Positions 38,413 to 55,430 of a DNA stretch of 64,000 nt are shown here, one piece after another. The position numbers and the translations under genes are program-made. This stretch comes from Megalonaias nervosa (Eukaryota > Mollusca > Bivalvia > Unionida > Unionidae): assembly GCA_016617855.1 (NCBI GenBank), contig JAECUM010003654.1:1-64000 (forward strand). Direction: 5' to 3'. Position 1 is the stretch's first letter, and the number at the start of each line of letters is the position of its first letter. The notes under the pieces were generated by a model, which did no database searches, had not been told where the DNA came from, and saw only the letters and a list, made by a program, of their open reading frames with translations.

Positions 38413-41098
38413 TACGATTATAATTGTAAACAATTTGTATGTATACTACCCATGCTTTATTGTAGAAATTGTCCATCACAATGCATGAAAACGCAAGGTG
38501 CAAACTTCACGCAATGAACCTCGGATGGGAATGAATCCAAGATGAGAAATGACAATATTGAAACTTCAGCTGAAGTATTTAATTAATTCTTGCAACATGG
38601 CCGGTTTATTGTATGATTTTGCCTCTGCATATCTTTTCAGGTAGAGAAAATCACAGCACAGCCATGGACGAAGTCAGGAAGCAAACTGGCATGACTTATT
38701 TCGTTGCAATTAATTCCTTAAAGCTCCAATGCCGCCGTTACGTGTGAAAAGGTCGTATATGCCAATCATCTGAATAACAATCAGTCTTGGAAGAGATTTT
38801 TCCTGCAATCTTTGGTTTCCATTAAAACCAGATAATACTGACGTTTCATCACAATATGATCCATGTAATTTCTCCCTCCAACTGAGAAACCCGGCCATTT
38901 TTCACGTGTATGCGAATAGAGGTAAACACCAATAGCTAATTACTGAGTAAGAAATTATAATTCCAAAAAATCTCAAATTAAATAGTTTGCATGACATTTA
39001 TTCCCATTTCTATAAATATGCATATACAGAGAACATTTAAATAATAAAATGAGCAGATGAAAAATAGCATCGAAATTTGGAAGCTATGTGTCTGTTTGGT
39101 GCGGAGATCAGAATTGGAAAAGTGTATCAGATATAATCGAAGGTACAATGATGTGTACAAATGATTAGTTTGCATGCCAAGAACCAAGTTGATTTGACCC
39201 AATTTCAAGCTAAATACAAACGCAGAATACTGTACCTACTTGGGAACAAGACCATGAATGATCCAGCACAAGGCCACAAATAGTTTATTTCTAATATTAA
39301 TCGAAAACCTTCATATTGTATATTTGTTATAATAACTAATGGAAATTTGTACAAATGATGTTTATCTGTAATCAAATAATGCGACCGTTAAAATAAGTTA
39401 TAAAAGGACTAAAAGCGAGCTTTTTCAAAATTTGAAAGAGAATTTGATTTGACATCATGTGTAACAGAATGCATGTCGATAGGAATGATTTTCAAACATC
39501 AACAAATGCTAATATGTCATGAACTATGGCCGCGGTAACAATTCGAAAAGTTATTTAAACGAACCAAATAACCAAATTTGACAGAAATCACCCTGCATAC
39601 AGATGATGCTGATCCGCCATCAGCAATCGCTGCTGCTACTACAACGTTTTAAGAAAACGTATTCTAAAATAACCGCTGAAAAGAATTTTAATCAAATTCA
39701 AGAGAAACCTATTTTGAGGGTCGCTTAGGCTAGTACAAATAGTAATGAATTTAATAATAAATACTCAGCAAGGTACTTAAATCATTCATAATGACATAAC
39801 CGTTAGTGTATCATTCCATTGGTATTGTTGCATTATTATCAGGATTAATACTATGAGACAAAGGTTACTGATATTACAACATTCTTACCACTTGGTTGCT
39901 CTTTTGCAGGACATTAGCAGAACAATTTTGGCGACCTTGATTAGGTTAGAGTGCCACCATTGTTCCAGACAAAGTGTAAACTGAGCTTTAATTTTGGTTA
40001 TGAAAATGTCGGCAGATAATGGTATAGGTTGACAAGAAATACCTGTCAATTTGACGTTTCATTAAAATATATTATTACGATGCAATCCACTTGAGGAAAA
40101 GTATAGTGCTATTAAAACATATCAATAGCTATTCAGTAAATGGACTAGGGGTTCATAAACAAACTAGTAAGTTTTTCCCCATGTTTCTGAACGGTAGAGC
40201 AATGGATTTTATAAAATGGAAATTTAATCATTAAATAAATTATACATATCTGCATCTCAAAGTTTTAGCAGTGTCCAACCTGCAGTACTTTTGATTTGCT
40301 ACTAATTTAAGCATTTAACTGATTCCTTTTATTCAGTCCTTTAAATGAGCTGTTGTTTAGCATGTCAGAATCTTTATTAGCTTATCTCTGGTGTTTCCGT
40401 TATTTTGAGCTCTACATTCTCAGTGAGAACAATCGCTGGAAACATGTTTGCTTGTTGTTGTTGCTATTGTCCTTTTGCTTTTTACTTTGTTTTGTTTTAA
40501 CTGCTTCCTTTATGCTCCATCGAGAGTATGGAATGGTTATATAGCTTTCTTTTGTGCATCCGTATATCCATATTTCATATTTTAGTTATGTTTTCAGTTA
40601 AAGCCATTTATTCCAGTAATTATATATCCAGAAAAGATGTGTGTTGGTGTGTGCCATACAGCGGAATCAATAGTAGGACACTATGAGCTAACATCTATGT
40701 TGAGGTAATTTTGGTTCTGTTTTATGTTTAAGTGGAATTTTCATCAACTGTTTGCAGTGGCAGTATCCAGTATTGTGCGTAAATGCATTTTCCTTTGGAG
40801 TTATACCCCTTTTTGATGCTAAATGTGCATTCCGTCCATCAAACTAAGAAGATTCCATCCATCAAAATACTACAACCATATCTATAATTTTACTTTTTTT
40901 CATATTCTTTTCTATATATGACTTGCACCAATCAGTTAAAGGGGAGTGCGGGCGGTCATGTATTAGGAACATATTTCTAATTTTTCTATTCTTGCTAGTT
41001 TCTGCTTTTGCATACATTTATTCTTTTCTGTGTACAAGTGTTTAATATTGTAGAGACATTTGAAGTTATTTATACGAAATAATAATGACTGCAGACAA

Positions 41099-41100
<2 letters not shown>

Positions 41101-41189
<89 letters not shown>

Positions 41190-41223
41190 GACACACACAC
41201 ATATATATATATATATATAGTAG

Positions 41224-41284
<61 letters not shown>
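41101..41284. repeat. Compound (CA)n/(TA)n microsatellite
   Basis: CT, CA (interrupted by TA and GA units) and two TA blocks separated by 'gtagggta' near 41220. It abuts the LTR-like segment at 41285. Confidence 0.95.
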
Positions 41285-41289
<5 letters not shown>

Positions 41290-42218
41290 CGTGTAGGCTC
41301 GTACAAATGTAACAAAAGAAAGGAGTGAAGTCAACAAGATTTGTACATTTTAACAAAATAATTTATTTCCCTAGAAAACAATGTAAAAATAGGAAATAGG
41401 ACTTTCGGTTTGTGAATATAATCCAAAAATTAATCCTAAAGTTGAAAAATATAAGTCCTATCACTAAACAGTTCTAATTGAATCCGGGTTCAAATCTCGA
41501 TGAAATTCGAATATGGAGGCGATGACGTCAGATGATGTCTGTACTGATGGCAACAGATCCTCGTTGAATCACAGTTTATAATGTTTCCGTATAGAATTCC
41601 AGAATAAATTTCCACTAAATTTCTTTGTCCCAGAACCTTTTGTAAAAAAAGTATACTTGTTTAGTCTTCTAGAGAATATATTATTAAATTAAAAAAAAGA
41701 TGAACTTCAAAAACAATCTGGCTTCAGCAATGAAACACTTGTAAACGTCAAGGTGTAGATATACGACTGACTGGAAAGCTCTGAGAATGAGTATTAAACC
41801 CAACTAAAATGTCATTTCATTCCCGCATGATGGGTCACGTGGTCTCTTAACATTGAACAGCGCAATAAAAAAAAATTAAAATTATCACGTAAGCAAGAAT
41901 AGCCCTATCTAAGAATCAAAGTCTCACGCTGAAATGAATTAAAACAAGAAAGGCTGCTTACAACTCAGCTAACACGTGAGCCGATATGACATTGGTAATA
42001 GCCAATCGTTTTAACTTGATGTTTACGAAATCTATGAACCAGAGTGAGCTAAAAATAATGCTGAAGAAATATTATAATCTAATCGGGTCAAGCCAATTTT
42101 CGGAAAAGAGATTAAAATCTAATGAAAATTATCATTACAATAAAATGTCATGAAACAAAATTAAAAAATTAAAAAGAATTTAAAATTAACACACAAGCAA
42201 TTTAATTACATATACGTG

Positions 42219-42221
<3 letters not shown>
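41285..42221 (-). mobile_element. Probable solo LTR in a (TA)n tract
   Basis: About 0.94 kb bounded on both sides by (TA)n. On the minus strand it begins TGTCACGTATATG (at 42221) and ends CCTACACGTAAC, so the ends are related as short inverted repeats (ACGTGAC / ACGTAAC); the terminal CA is mutated. An AATAAA lies near the 3' end on the minus strand ('gggaaataaattatt', about 41370), as expected in an LTR. There is no ORF. It interrupts a segmental-duplication unit whose other copy (46.19 kb) lacks it. It might instead be a non-autonomous DNA element. Confidence 0.45.

Positions 42222-42312
<91 letters not shown>
42222..42312. repeat. (TA)n microsatellite
   Basis: About 90 bp of pure TA, the right flank of the LTR-like segment. 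Confidence 0.95.
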
Positions 42313-42313
<1 letters not shown>

Positions 42314-43688
42314 TCGGTTTAGACATTCTATGGCATAGTGTATGTGTTTACGACTGATTCCATCAAATCTTGATATAGACGTACAAACTATATTTCTAAT
42401 CCCTTAATGAAAATTAGAAGTCCAGTGAATCGTAAATTTCATAGTTTGGATAGTACTTATTCCCATTTCCAGATATGCCGATGCTTTGTGTGTAACATTT
42501 CAAATCCAGTAAAAGAAAAAGAAGTAACCTGTCCATAAGTAATGTAAATAAGTGAAAATAATAATGCATATCGGGGTCCATACGGCATATATGTGTCTCG
42601 ACATAGACTGGGTGCATAGTGCTGAATCCATCAATATCAAAACTTTTAAAATAGACGTAAATTTAAATCTTACCATTATTGCTTCGTAAGTTCTAATTCT
42701 CAGCAGAAGTAAAATCCATTGTTCTCAGAAACTTTTTATCGCATTTTAGATGAAGATTTGAAAAAGACAGTAGAGTCCAGACAGGAAAAAAACTCAGAAC
42801 CATGCCAAAGATAGCAACAATTATGGACACTATAAGTTCTTTTCAGCCAATTTGACCCTCGTATGTATCATATAACATATAATGATATAAGTAGATACCG
42901 ACACAAATAATATATATGCAATGCATTAGCTTACAAGATCAGCATATAATATCGAAAATTAGGAATCACACTAAGACTATTTCTTTTGGAAACTCCTTTT
43001 TGGGAATAATTAACAAACCTTAAACTTTACATGTTTAAATGAGATAGGAAATGTACAGATCAAATTGGATTAATAAAATGATCTGATGAAAAACAGTTTG
43101 AAATCGTGAAAACTTAGTGTCTATTATGTGCAGAGATCAGAACTGGAAAAACGTTTATTAGAAATAATCCAAACTGCATACCAATAATCCAATTAATTCG
43201 ACTAGCTTTTGCAGGCTAAAGACCAAGGACGGATACTGTACTTAATTGAAAACAAGGCCTCTAAGACCCAGTAGCACCAAAAATATTTCCTTTCTATGTT
43301 ACTTATAAAACTTCTTTATTATATATTTCTTTTAATAACTGATATACTTTTGCAACACTACTTGACATTTGTTCGTGAGATCCTAAAAGACTCATCAATT
43401 GTTGAGCGGTCCTTCTTCGCATAGGGTAAACTGATTACCTCAAGGGTAGTACAACAAAAAGCCCGAATAACTTAAATATCAAGTGACATTGCAGAGCAGG
43501 CAATTTTAACAATCTATGCTTTTTTGTAAACATTGATGCTCGTTCTTTTATTATCGACTCAGACTGTAACATTTCCAAATAAATCATCTCCGAAACATTC
43601 CAAGGCATTATGTGTTGATATTGGCTCGGAATATTTTTTTTAATATATTTTCAATGTCATCTAGGGGAGTTAATTGTAGTCAGAGGTC

Positions 43689-43807
<119 letters not shown>

Positions 43808-44094
43808 TCATTTCTGTAAAACATATATGCACTTTCCGTGTAACGTTAGTGGATTAGCTTAATATCTACCACCGTCACATGCAATTATTTAGGGCTTGTT
43901 TTGCATTTAGCTATTTAATCTATAGTCCTTTCTTTGTACACATGATGCGTGTAAATTAATAAAACTATGTGCTATTGTGATGCTCTCCTATTTAAGATAG
44001 CAAGAAAGGAGTTTGTTTCGAGGGCTGGTGATCTTGCTTCTGAGGATCATCTATAAATGGTTTGATTATTTTTAAAAATTGTTTTTCAATTTGC

Positions 44095-44146
<52 letters not shown>

Positions 44147-44180
44147 AAGATAAACACGCACACACAAACACACACATATA
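44095..44180. repeat. (CA)n microsatellite, interrupted
   Basis: CA tract with 'caaaca' and 'aagataaa' interruptions and a short TA end. Confidence 0.95.
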
Positions 44181-46700
44181 TATCTGATCTGTTGATCTGT
44201 TGGCCAGGATAAATAGCGTTTCTTGTCAATAGTTGCAACATAATGGCATCTTGTAAATTGTCATGGAAGGAAATTCACAGAACAGTCATAAGCAAAATGA
44301 GAAGGCGAACTGATATGACTTAGTAGATTCCTTTGTAATTATTTCGTTGTTTAAGAAAGAATGATCTAAAAACAGGTATCAGTTCAGTAGATAAATAAAT
44401 AAATACCTATTTTCAATGTTGCAGGTATTTTTTCCTTCATAATTCCTAAGGAAGCAAAGCAAACCACAAAACTGAATTATTTAGGTACTGAAATAGGCAC
44501 GTCTTGCAAAACATTATTTCGAACTTCGCCTTCCCCCACAGATTACACATCCATCAGTACACCATGCGACTTCATTCCAAGCATTGCAACTGGTGACATT
44601 TGCTCACAAAAGATATTACGTAAATGCCTCTTTATGTTTGTGTGTTTTATATTGACTTACAAATAATTTTAAAATGTGAATTTTGTTCTAATATGATTGT
44701 TAATGATAATAGTGATGATGGTGATGATGATCATGATGATAATGATGATGATGACAAACAGCAATGGACTAGCAGGATTGTATCAGCTCTAAACGTTCAA
44801 AACATGTATATTTATGGAATTTGAAACCATATGATTTTTTTTTTATCAGCTGCTCCCCCGCCCAAAAGGTGCTTCTCAAGCATCAGTTCTGTTTTTGCTT
44901 GCTATTAATTCATTATGTTCAGATTATTCAGGACAATATGCAAAGCAGATATTAAATCCTCTTTTCTTCGGGTGTGAGTAAGTTTAATCCACCTATTATA
45001 TTTTTCTAGGCATAGTTACATCATGAAGTCGGTTTAATATCAAATTGCTCAGTTATTACTTTCAGAGATTTTAAAGAAAAGAACATTAATAAATATTGTA
45101 ATGTTTAGGATAATTTTATATTGACTTATAATAAAATATATATATCTCCATATACGGTCTTAAATAGTCTTTGATTAATGCTTAGAAGCTATTTCTGTTT
45201 TAATTGACCTCACTCCACGGCTAAGTGAACTTATGGTATGACTGCATCTAATGTGCATCATCGTACATCGTCCATCAGCATTTGCTTGTAAAATGTCTTT
45301 TTTGAAATAAAGAACTGAACATATTTTAAGTAATTTCTTTGATATATAGCTTTAAATCAAATACATTATATAAATCTAGATCTCAAAGGGATCGACTTCT
45401 CTAGTCTGTGGTATTTGTAGTAGTTTGATTTCCTCCTACTTTTGCGTTTGAATTTTGGCATTGAATGAACTCATTTTCCTCAGTCGTTTAATTGAACTAT
45501 TGTTTTGTATTACGGAAGCTCGATCACCTTGTCATTGACACTGTATATATTATGAATACTATGCTAAGATTAATGAAGTGACCATAATAACTGGCAATAA
45601 GTATATTTCTTGTGTTGTATTTGTATTTTCGTTCTCGTTTGTTTCCGCTTTACTGCTTGATTTATGCCCCGTTGCGGTTGTGCAATGGTCATAGGTTTAT
45701 TCCTGTCATCCGTATGTCCATGCTTCAAACTTTGGTTATGTTTTCGGTTTGGTCAGTTTTTGTCAGGAAAGTCCCGAAAAGATGAGCTTTGGTGAGTGCG
45801 ATACAGATGAATCAATGGTAGGAAACTATGAGTTAACAGCTACATTTAAGATATTTTGGTTATGCATTTAGCGTAAGTGAGTTCTCATAAACTTTTTGCA
45901 GTTGAATTATACAGCTTGGTGTATAAATGCATATGTCTTCATAGTTATGTCCCTTTTTGATGTGAAATGTGTATTGTATATATGACTTACACCAACCAAA
46001 GAAAGGGGAAATGCGGCTATCCATGTACAAGAAACGTATTTCAAATTTTGTTTAGTTATTCTTTCTTTGGTTTTAGTTTTACACATACTGAGGCATTTGC
46101 TTGGTCGATATTTTCTGTGTACAAGTATGTAAACTTGGAGAGAGCGTTGAATTTTTCATTAAAAGAATAAAAACTGAAAGTAATCATACATAACTAGGTA
46201 CAAACAGCTCAGACATTCTTTGACAAAGTGTATGTGTATATTACTCATTCCATCATCATGTGATACAATATCTTCAAATTCTTTGCTCCATAGTAAGAAT
46301 TTAGAACTCCAGTAAATTCCATAGTTTGCATAGCACTTATTCCTATTTCTATACATGGCGATGTAATGTGTGTAATATGTTTAAATCTAAGAAACAAGAA
46401 GTAATGGAAGTAATGGGAAAAAGTGAAAATTATCCTATATACCTAGGTATATATTTTGACAGAGTTTTCTGCAAATTGACTCTCCAACTGATCTTCTAGC
46501 ATTTGGAAATATGAGTAGATACCTACATAAATTAATGAATATGCAGTAGATTGGTTTACAAAACCGCCATACACAATCCATCGTTAGTATTTCCGCTTGG
46601 AACCACTTTGGATAATAATCAGCATACCTTACAGGTCTACTAGTGTACTCACACAACTTTGGTTTATGTGATAAATTTAATCTTGTAGATGCGATTTTTA

Positions 46701-49909
<3,209 letters not shown>

Positions 49910-50111
49910 GGATCTATTATCAGAATGACAGATTTGGGTAAAAATTCCACACTCAAGTAAAGTGATAGTACTGATACATTTTGTCAATAAAGGAGGGATT
50001 TTATGAAAAGGGATCTATTATCAGAATGACAGATTTGGGTAAAAATTCCACACTCAAGTAAAGTGATAGTACTGATACATTTTGTCAATAAAGGAGGGAT
50101 TTTATGAAAAG
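49910..50111. repeat. Perfect 101-bp tandem duplication
   Basis: Copy 1 at 49910-50010 and copy 2 at 50011-50111 are identical in every base I compared, both starting 'ggatctattatcagaatgac' and ending 'gagggattttatgaaaag'. The identity points to a very recent duplication, or to an assembly artefact. Confidence 0.95.
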
Positions 50112-51469
50112 GGATTTTAAGCATAATTTTCACATGTGTATAAAGCAATCACTTGTCCCAAAATTGACCCTGATAGTGGTACCATAACTACTGTAAGAAT
50201 ATTTTGCCTACAAGTGTTCATGTACTCGGACAGGATTTCCTTGCAATTTCCATATTGCTGTCTTAAGTGTTTAACTTTTAACACCACTAGTTACTGATGA
50301 ACCACGCCCACATGAAAATCTGCTCTGGAGACATCCAAGTTTCGCCCAAATTCGTACCCTTCTCTTTTCATTATGAAACTGAAATAACATTAACCAAAGA
50401 ATAATAATAATGGCCATAATGATGATAGTAATTACCAGAAGGAATAGCCCAAGCGCTGCTCAGCCTTATTATGCCCTATGTTCTCTTTCTTTAGGGTCCT
50501 CGTCCACCTTCTCGTCTCGTTCGGGCTTAAATTGGTACTGTCTAACCTCAGCGAGCAGAATCTTCTTAAGATTCATTACGTTTGCCATCTTCTAGGAATT
50601 CACCTTCCTCACACGACGAAAATGAGCATGACAAATTTGCCATAAATTCGCTAGAATCATCACTAGATTCAGCAATCATCACCACATATGGAATCAGGCC
50701 ACAATTAATAGTTCCGGTTCAGTACCCACGAATGTAGTCGCAGTCTATTTTTAGAGCATTTTTTCCTGTCTCCTTTTGATGGTGATACAAGAGTTAGATT
50801 TAGGCATTCTTGGTATGGATTTAAAGGCAAGTTTATTCTTTAGAATATGAGCTTATGGTGTGGTTGTCTGTTGTGTTTCGACGACAGTGTACAGTGAGTA
50901 AAAAGGTCTTGCTGATGATCCGGAAGTGAAATCTGTGTTCCATTGCACGCTGGTTTGTTTACAGTCCAGCCTTTCAAAAAAATGCCCGTGAACCTATGAC
51001 AAGAACTTAACTGAAGTCATCTTTGAAAGTATTTTAGATTAACATATGATTTGTATTGATTGTCACACAGTGGAAAGTTCAGTCCTGAGAAACAAATGTA
51101 GAGAATATATAGTAAAATTGTGTTCTATGTCCATGCGCTAAACTGGAGGGACTTCCCGACAGTACGTCACTTCCGGAAATCCTGTTATCACCGGAAGTAT
51201 ACAAATATTTCCGGTGCGTTTTCCGTAAAACGTAGATAAATGCACACATCATCTTCATTTTCTTCTCTGCATAATAATGCACATTTCTAGCGAAAAATGA
51301 ACATTCTGATATATAATGTGTATTCCACTATAGTAGACCCTTAACACAGGAACTGACTTCCATTATATGCCGACGACTATTTTCTACGGATCAAAGAGTG
51401 TGCATAATACTAATAGACAACTATTGACATGCTTAAATAGAGTTCTGAGAATGTGCAGAATAAAACAAG
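50112..51469. other. Non-coding; one small doubtful ORF
   Basis: A 39-codon minus-strand frame (50588-50469; begins MANVMNLKKILLAEVRQYQF) and an open plus-strand stretch just beyond it (about 50590-50750) look mildly protein-like, but I recognise neither. Nothing else is seen. Confidence 0.35.
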
Positions 51470-51930
51470 TTGTAATTTTCGATATCTAAATCATTCTATA
51501 TGGACTTTTGCCCATCAAACAGAATTCATGATGACCCAAACATCTATCTTGATGGTTTTCTAATCCATGTTGTTTAGGGTACCAGATTTTTAGGACTTTG
51601 TTTAGACCGTAAACTAACGTTTCTTCCGCATAATAGATACTTCATATGTAAGTGCCTAAAGGCATTGGATATAATACAAGTCATGGCAAAACTCAGATCG
51701 GGAGCAGACTAGAAGGTCTGGCTAGGCCGTGGATCTATTACAAGCCATGGCAAACCCAGATTGGGAGCAGAGTGAACGCTCCTACACCGGCTATGCAAGG
51801 CTTACGCGAGTCTACAGATCAGCTTGTAAAACTTACCTGATTCGATACACTCGGCCTTGTCTGGGTGCATTTCGAACTTCCTTTCAGAATGCCTCTATGT
51901 CGAGGCAAATAAACATCTGTGCCATTTAAA
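51470..51930 (+). pseudogene. LINE reverse-transcriptase fragment, same family as the 20.6-26.3 kb element
   Basis: RFLGLCLDRKLTFLPH (about 51582-51630) followed by KCLKALDIIQVMAKLRSGAD (about 51650-51710) matches KFLGIIFDRKLTFSPH and KCLKSLDLLKVVAHTDLGAD in the LINE at 22.3 kb. DDPNIYLDGF upstream matches its DELKLTLDGT region. ECLYVEANK (about 51887-51913) matches its ESLLVQANE. The section between is disrupted by a 64-bp tandem duplication (about 51667-51794; 'ggatataatacaag' / 'ggatctattacaag') and frame changes. Both element ends are missing. Confidence 0.75.
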
Positions 51931-53067
51931 CTTTTATTGTTTTAGTACCTCATGTTTATGTACGTATGTTCATAGATCTTTTGCAGTTCTTTATATTTAA
52001 TGTTTTAGAACTTCACTCTTTCTCTACACCATAAAGCCAGTACATGCTTTCATGCAGTATAAACCCTACCACCACTACTACTACTACAACTACTACTTCT
52101 AATCTCGCGTTACGACGCATTATATTACATATTACTAAAAAAAATAAGCATCCTTTTGTGAAATAATTTCTTTGCCATTTGTTAAATGTTTGCAGCGATT
52201 TTCAAAATCGAATGGTTTTTGCTTTCATAAGAGGTAGGTGTATGTGTTTTACAAAGTTTGCACGTTTCCAGCAACAAAACATAGTCAAGATACACTTCTA
52301 CGCAACAATGTACGGAAGGATAGATATTGTTTTGCTGGATGGCTATTAAGTCTGTCATCTGACAATTACTGAAGATAAAATTAATAAATTACGCTGCTCT
52401 ACACAGATTAAGATGTATTAAGTGCACACAATGATAAAACAAATACAGGATGTAGTGAATAATGACATGAATTGTATTATATTGTTCCGGTTACTCTGTT
52501 ATGGGGAGATTTGGCGATTTTCGGCAATTTTGAAAGTTTATTATGCACGACAGAGGGCAACGTGCTAAGAAGAATATTGTTTCGTTTTATTGTTTGGTTG
52601 AACAAAAGCTTGACAACCCATATTAAAAAAGAACATCTGAAAGTCTTTCTTTTGCTCCTAACGTAAATACCTTCCCTGTGTTATTAACATTAAAATGTCT
52701 CAATTTGATTCCAAACGAATAAATAGTCTATTTGATTTTCTGACGTTACGCTCTTCTTTGTTAATTCCTTTGTTTCTTCGTAGTCGTTTGGGGATTATAT
52801 ATTCGGTAATTCTCCTATCTGAAGCATTTTTTAAAAAAAAATCATTTATTGCTGCATTAATAAATAAATAAACCGGCTTGATTACGTTTCTTCTGATTTG
52901 TCTTTGTCTTTTAATTTCTTGTTTGCTGGGCGAAGTGGTTTCCTCCTTCACGGACAGCAAAATATTTCGAACGGAATAAAATAAGAGGGATCACATGCTG
53001 ATCTCGTTTGTTACGCGATATGCACAGAGAGTTAATAAAACATGGTTCACGTGGAGTTTACTACTAA

Positions 53068-53137
<70 letters not shown>

Positions 53138-54082
53138 GAAGTAAACCTTCAATGACGCATTTATTAAAAATTTTTAATAACCACCTGTCAATTTGGCCAT
53201 TTTGAATTCGTAGCCATAACTGGCGAAACAAGTCAAATGACTAGTTTGACTGAAGAAATTTTTTTTTTTTTTTTTTTTTCGTCCTAAACCAGAGAAAGAA
53301 GAAGAAAGCCAATGAAATAGGCCTAAATGTGGAAATACAAATTTTAATAACATGTATAATATTAGTGACACTGGTTTTTTTAATGTTAGGAGGGTTTTAC
53401 AATCCCGCGTATTCTGTCAAAAGAGAGTTTTAACGAATTTATTACCAATCAGAGCTCTTTTCCACAAAAGTAGTAGTAAATAAAAGCAAACGCCATTGTT
53501 TGAACTGTAATTTTCTCCAAAATTTCCGTCTGAATGGGAGGCAACTCATTTAACCATATTGACGAAGTACACGATATTATTTTCTAGAGTTATTTCCAGT
53601 TAACGTAACATTTATGTGACGTCACAATACCTTCAAAAGTGGATGTATGTAGCAAATGTTTTTAGTATAATTTTCAGTCATGCACAAACACATATCTTAA
53701 AGTTGCAATATGCCCACTATTTGTAAGAGTGTCATGTGTTGTTCATTAGGGGATTCCCAGTCTGCATGTTAACCAGAAAAATCCAATATAAGTTTGCATT
53801 CCTAGTTACGGTAGTTTAACCTATTTCCAGTTGACATAACATTACTATGACGTCACAATACAATTATTTTTATTTGCTTGAATTATGTTGATCATAATTA
53901 AAAGTATTACAAATATTTGGAATAATATATCTCTAAATCAATTTATCAACTTCGAATCGGTAACATCGAGAAGGCCATTTTCTTTATATTCACACCGTCG
54001 TAGTTGATGCATAGTGTTTCCTATGCATTGAATATTGACCAGTCAAATATGTAGAAATTTCTTCATGTGGTAATAATTACAG
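51931..54082. other. Non-coding with (GA)n, poly-T and a small repeat pair
   Basis: (GA)n at 53072-53134 and a poly-T run at about 53259-53279. The phrase 'tatttccagtt(a/g)ac' plus 'tgacgtcacaatac' occurs twice, at about 53591-53630 and 53822-53861; TGACGTCA matches a CRE consensus, but no gene is nearby. A (TAC)n-like patch lies at about 52070-52095. No coding region is recognised. Confidence 0.45.
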
Positions 54083-54187
54083 GTTACTGCATTTGTATGG
54101 GAAAAAAAGTCGGATGGACTCCCAAGGTCGTGCAGTATATCTATCCGAAAAAAACTCCTTCACATTTTCCCATACAAATGCAGTAAC
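54083..54187. repeat. Palindrome, left end of composite repeat copy 2
   Basis: 'gttactgcatttgtatggga' pairs with 'cccatacaaatgcagtaac' around a centre 'actcccaaggtcgtgcagta'. It is the 105-bp relative of 16952-17074, shortened in the middle of the left arm. Confidence 0.9.
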
Positions 54188-55311
54188 CTATAATTATTAT
54201 ATGCTCATTTGTTTCTCCGTTAACTTTACATTGTCAGAATCGTGCAATATTTTACGATATTGCACACCTTCATACTGCACTCACGTGCAAGACACGTGTG
54301 CCCAACAGTATATTGGGAACTACTTTGTAAACAAATAATGTACACTCGTGTAGTAGACGCTCTACGTTTTGGTTGATTAAATTTGTTTCTGAATGAACTA
54401 GGCTAAAGCAGATGTTTCATGGACTGCCACATATCAGCAGCTTTGGCACATTCCGCGTTAACTTTTTTGATACAATGTTTCAGATTTAGGCTAGGTATAG
54501 ACGCTAAACAGGGTCCCTACAAATAACATGCAAGTTATAAGACATAAACTGTCTTCTTTAGCTGGTAATAAAAAATGGCAAAAATATACTTACAATTTTA
54601 CATCCTGAATTTCCTCAAAATGTACTTTCTTAGTTCTGCAAATCAGAATTACATGAGCCATGTCATGGGTTCTCAAGCTTGATCACACAGTTCGAAATTG
54701 TACTGTAATTTCGAGTATATTCCAAGTGCAGTTACATCCTCCATACTGCACTCAAAATGAAATAAACATTAAATTCTACAGCGTCTTTTCGATAATTGCA
54801 ATTGAAAGACTTCATATTTTCCCCACATTATGATCTGAATCATTCAATGACAGAACAGAAACACACTTCAGCCTCGCTGCTTCAATACGATGTATTTCAT
54901 GTAGAACTGGCACAGACGCTGCTGGAATCCGATGTATGTTACTTCATGTAGATAAATCCAAACCATAATCACGAAATTGCGTCGAATCGACAAAAATACC
55001 AAAACGTATTCATTCCAGATCAAATGGAAAAGTAGTTGCAATGCGCATTCATTCACAATATGACTCCAAATTTCAATTTTAAGTAGACCAAACGTCATTT
55101 TCTTTCGAAACTTACGTCTAGCGCGCGACCAACTTCAAATTTATCTGGGCGGAGTTACGTGCGCATTAATAATGTTGTGCAATGATGCATCTACGCTTGT
55201 GTATTTAGTTTGGAATACGGCATACATTCAGTTACTTTCTTTCTTGTAGTATATTTTTATTTATATTCTTAAGCCTTGGGTAGAATAAGAAAATGAGCAT
55301 ATAATAAAAAG
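54188..55311 (+). mobile_element. Composite repeat, copy 2: core segment
   Basis: High similarity to 15821-16951 along its length, from 'ttatatgctcatttgtttct' to 'aaaatgagcatataataaaa'. Unlike copy 1 it is bounded by palindromes on both sides and has no 39-bp minisatellite. Its outer inverted termini therefore include the palindrome arms plus the ATATGCTCATTTT segment. Confidence 0.8.
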
Positions 55312-55430
55312 GTTACTGCATTTGTATGGGAAAATATGAACTCGTTTTGTCGGATGTATATACTGCACTCCCAAGGTCGTGCAGCATATCCATCCGAAAA
55401 ACTAGTTCATATTTTCCCATACAAATGCAG
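55312..55430. repeat. Palindrome at the centre of an inverted element pair
   Basis: 119-bp relative of 16952-17074. It is the right end of copy 2 and directly joins copy 3, which runs in the opposite direction. Confidence 0.9.
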
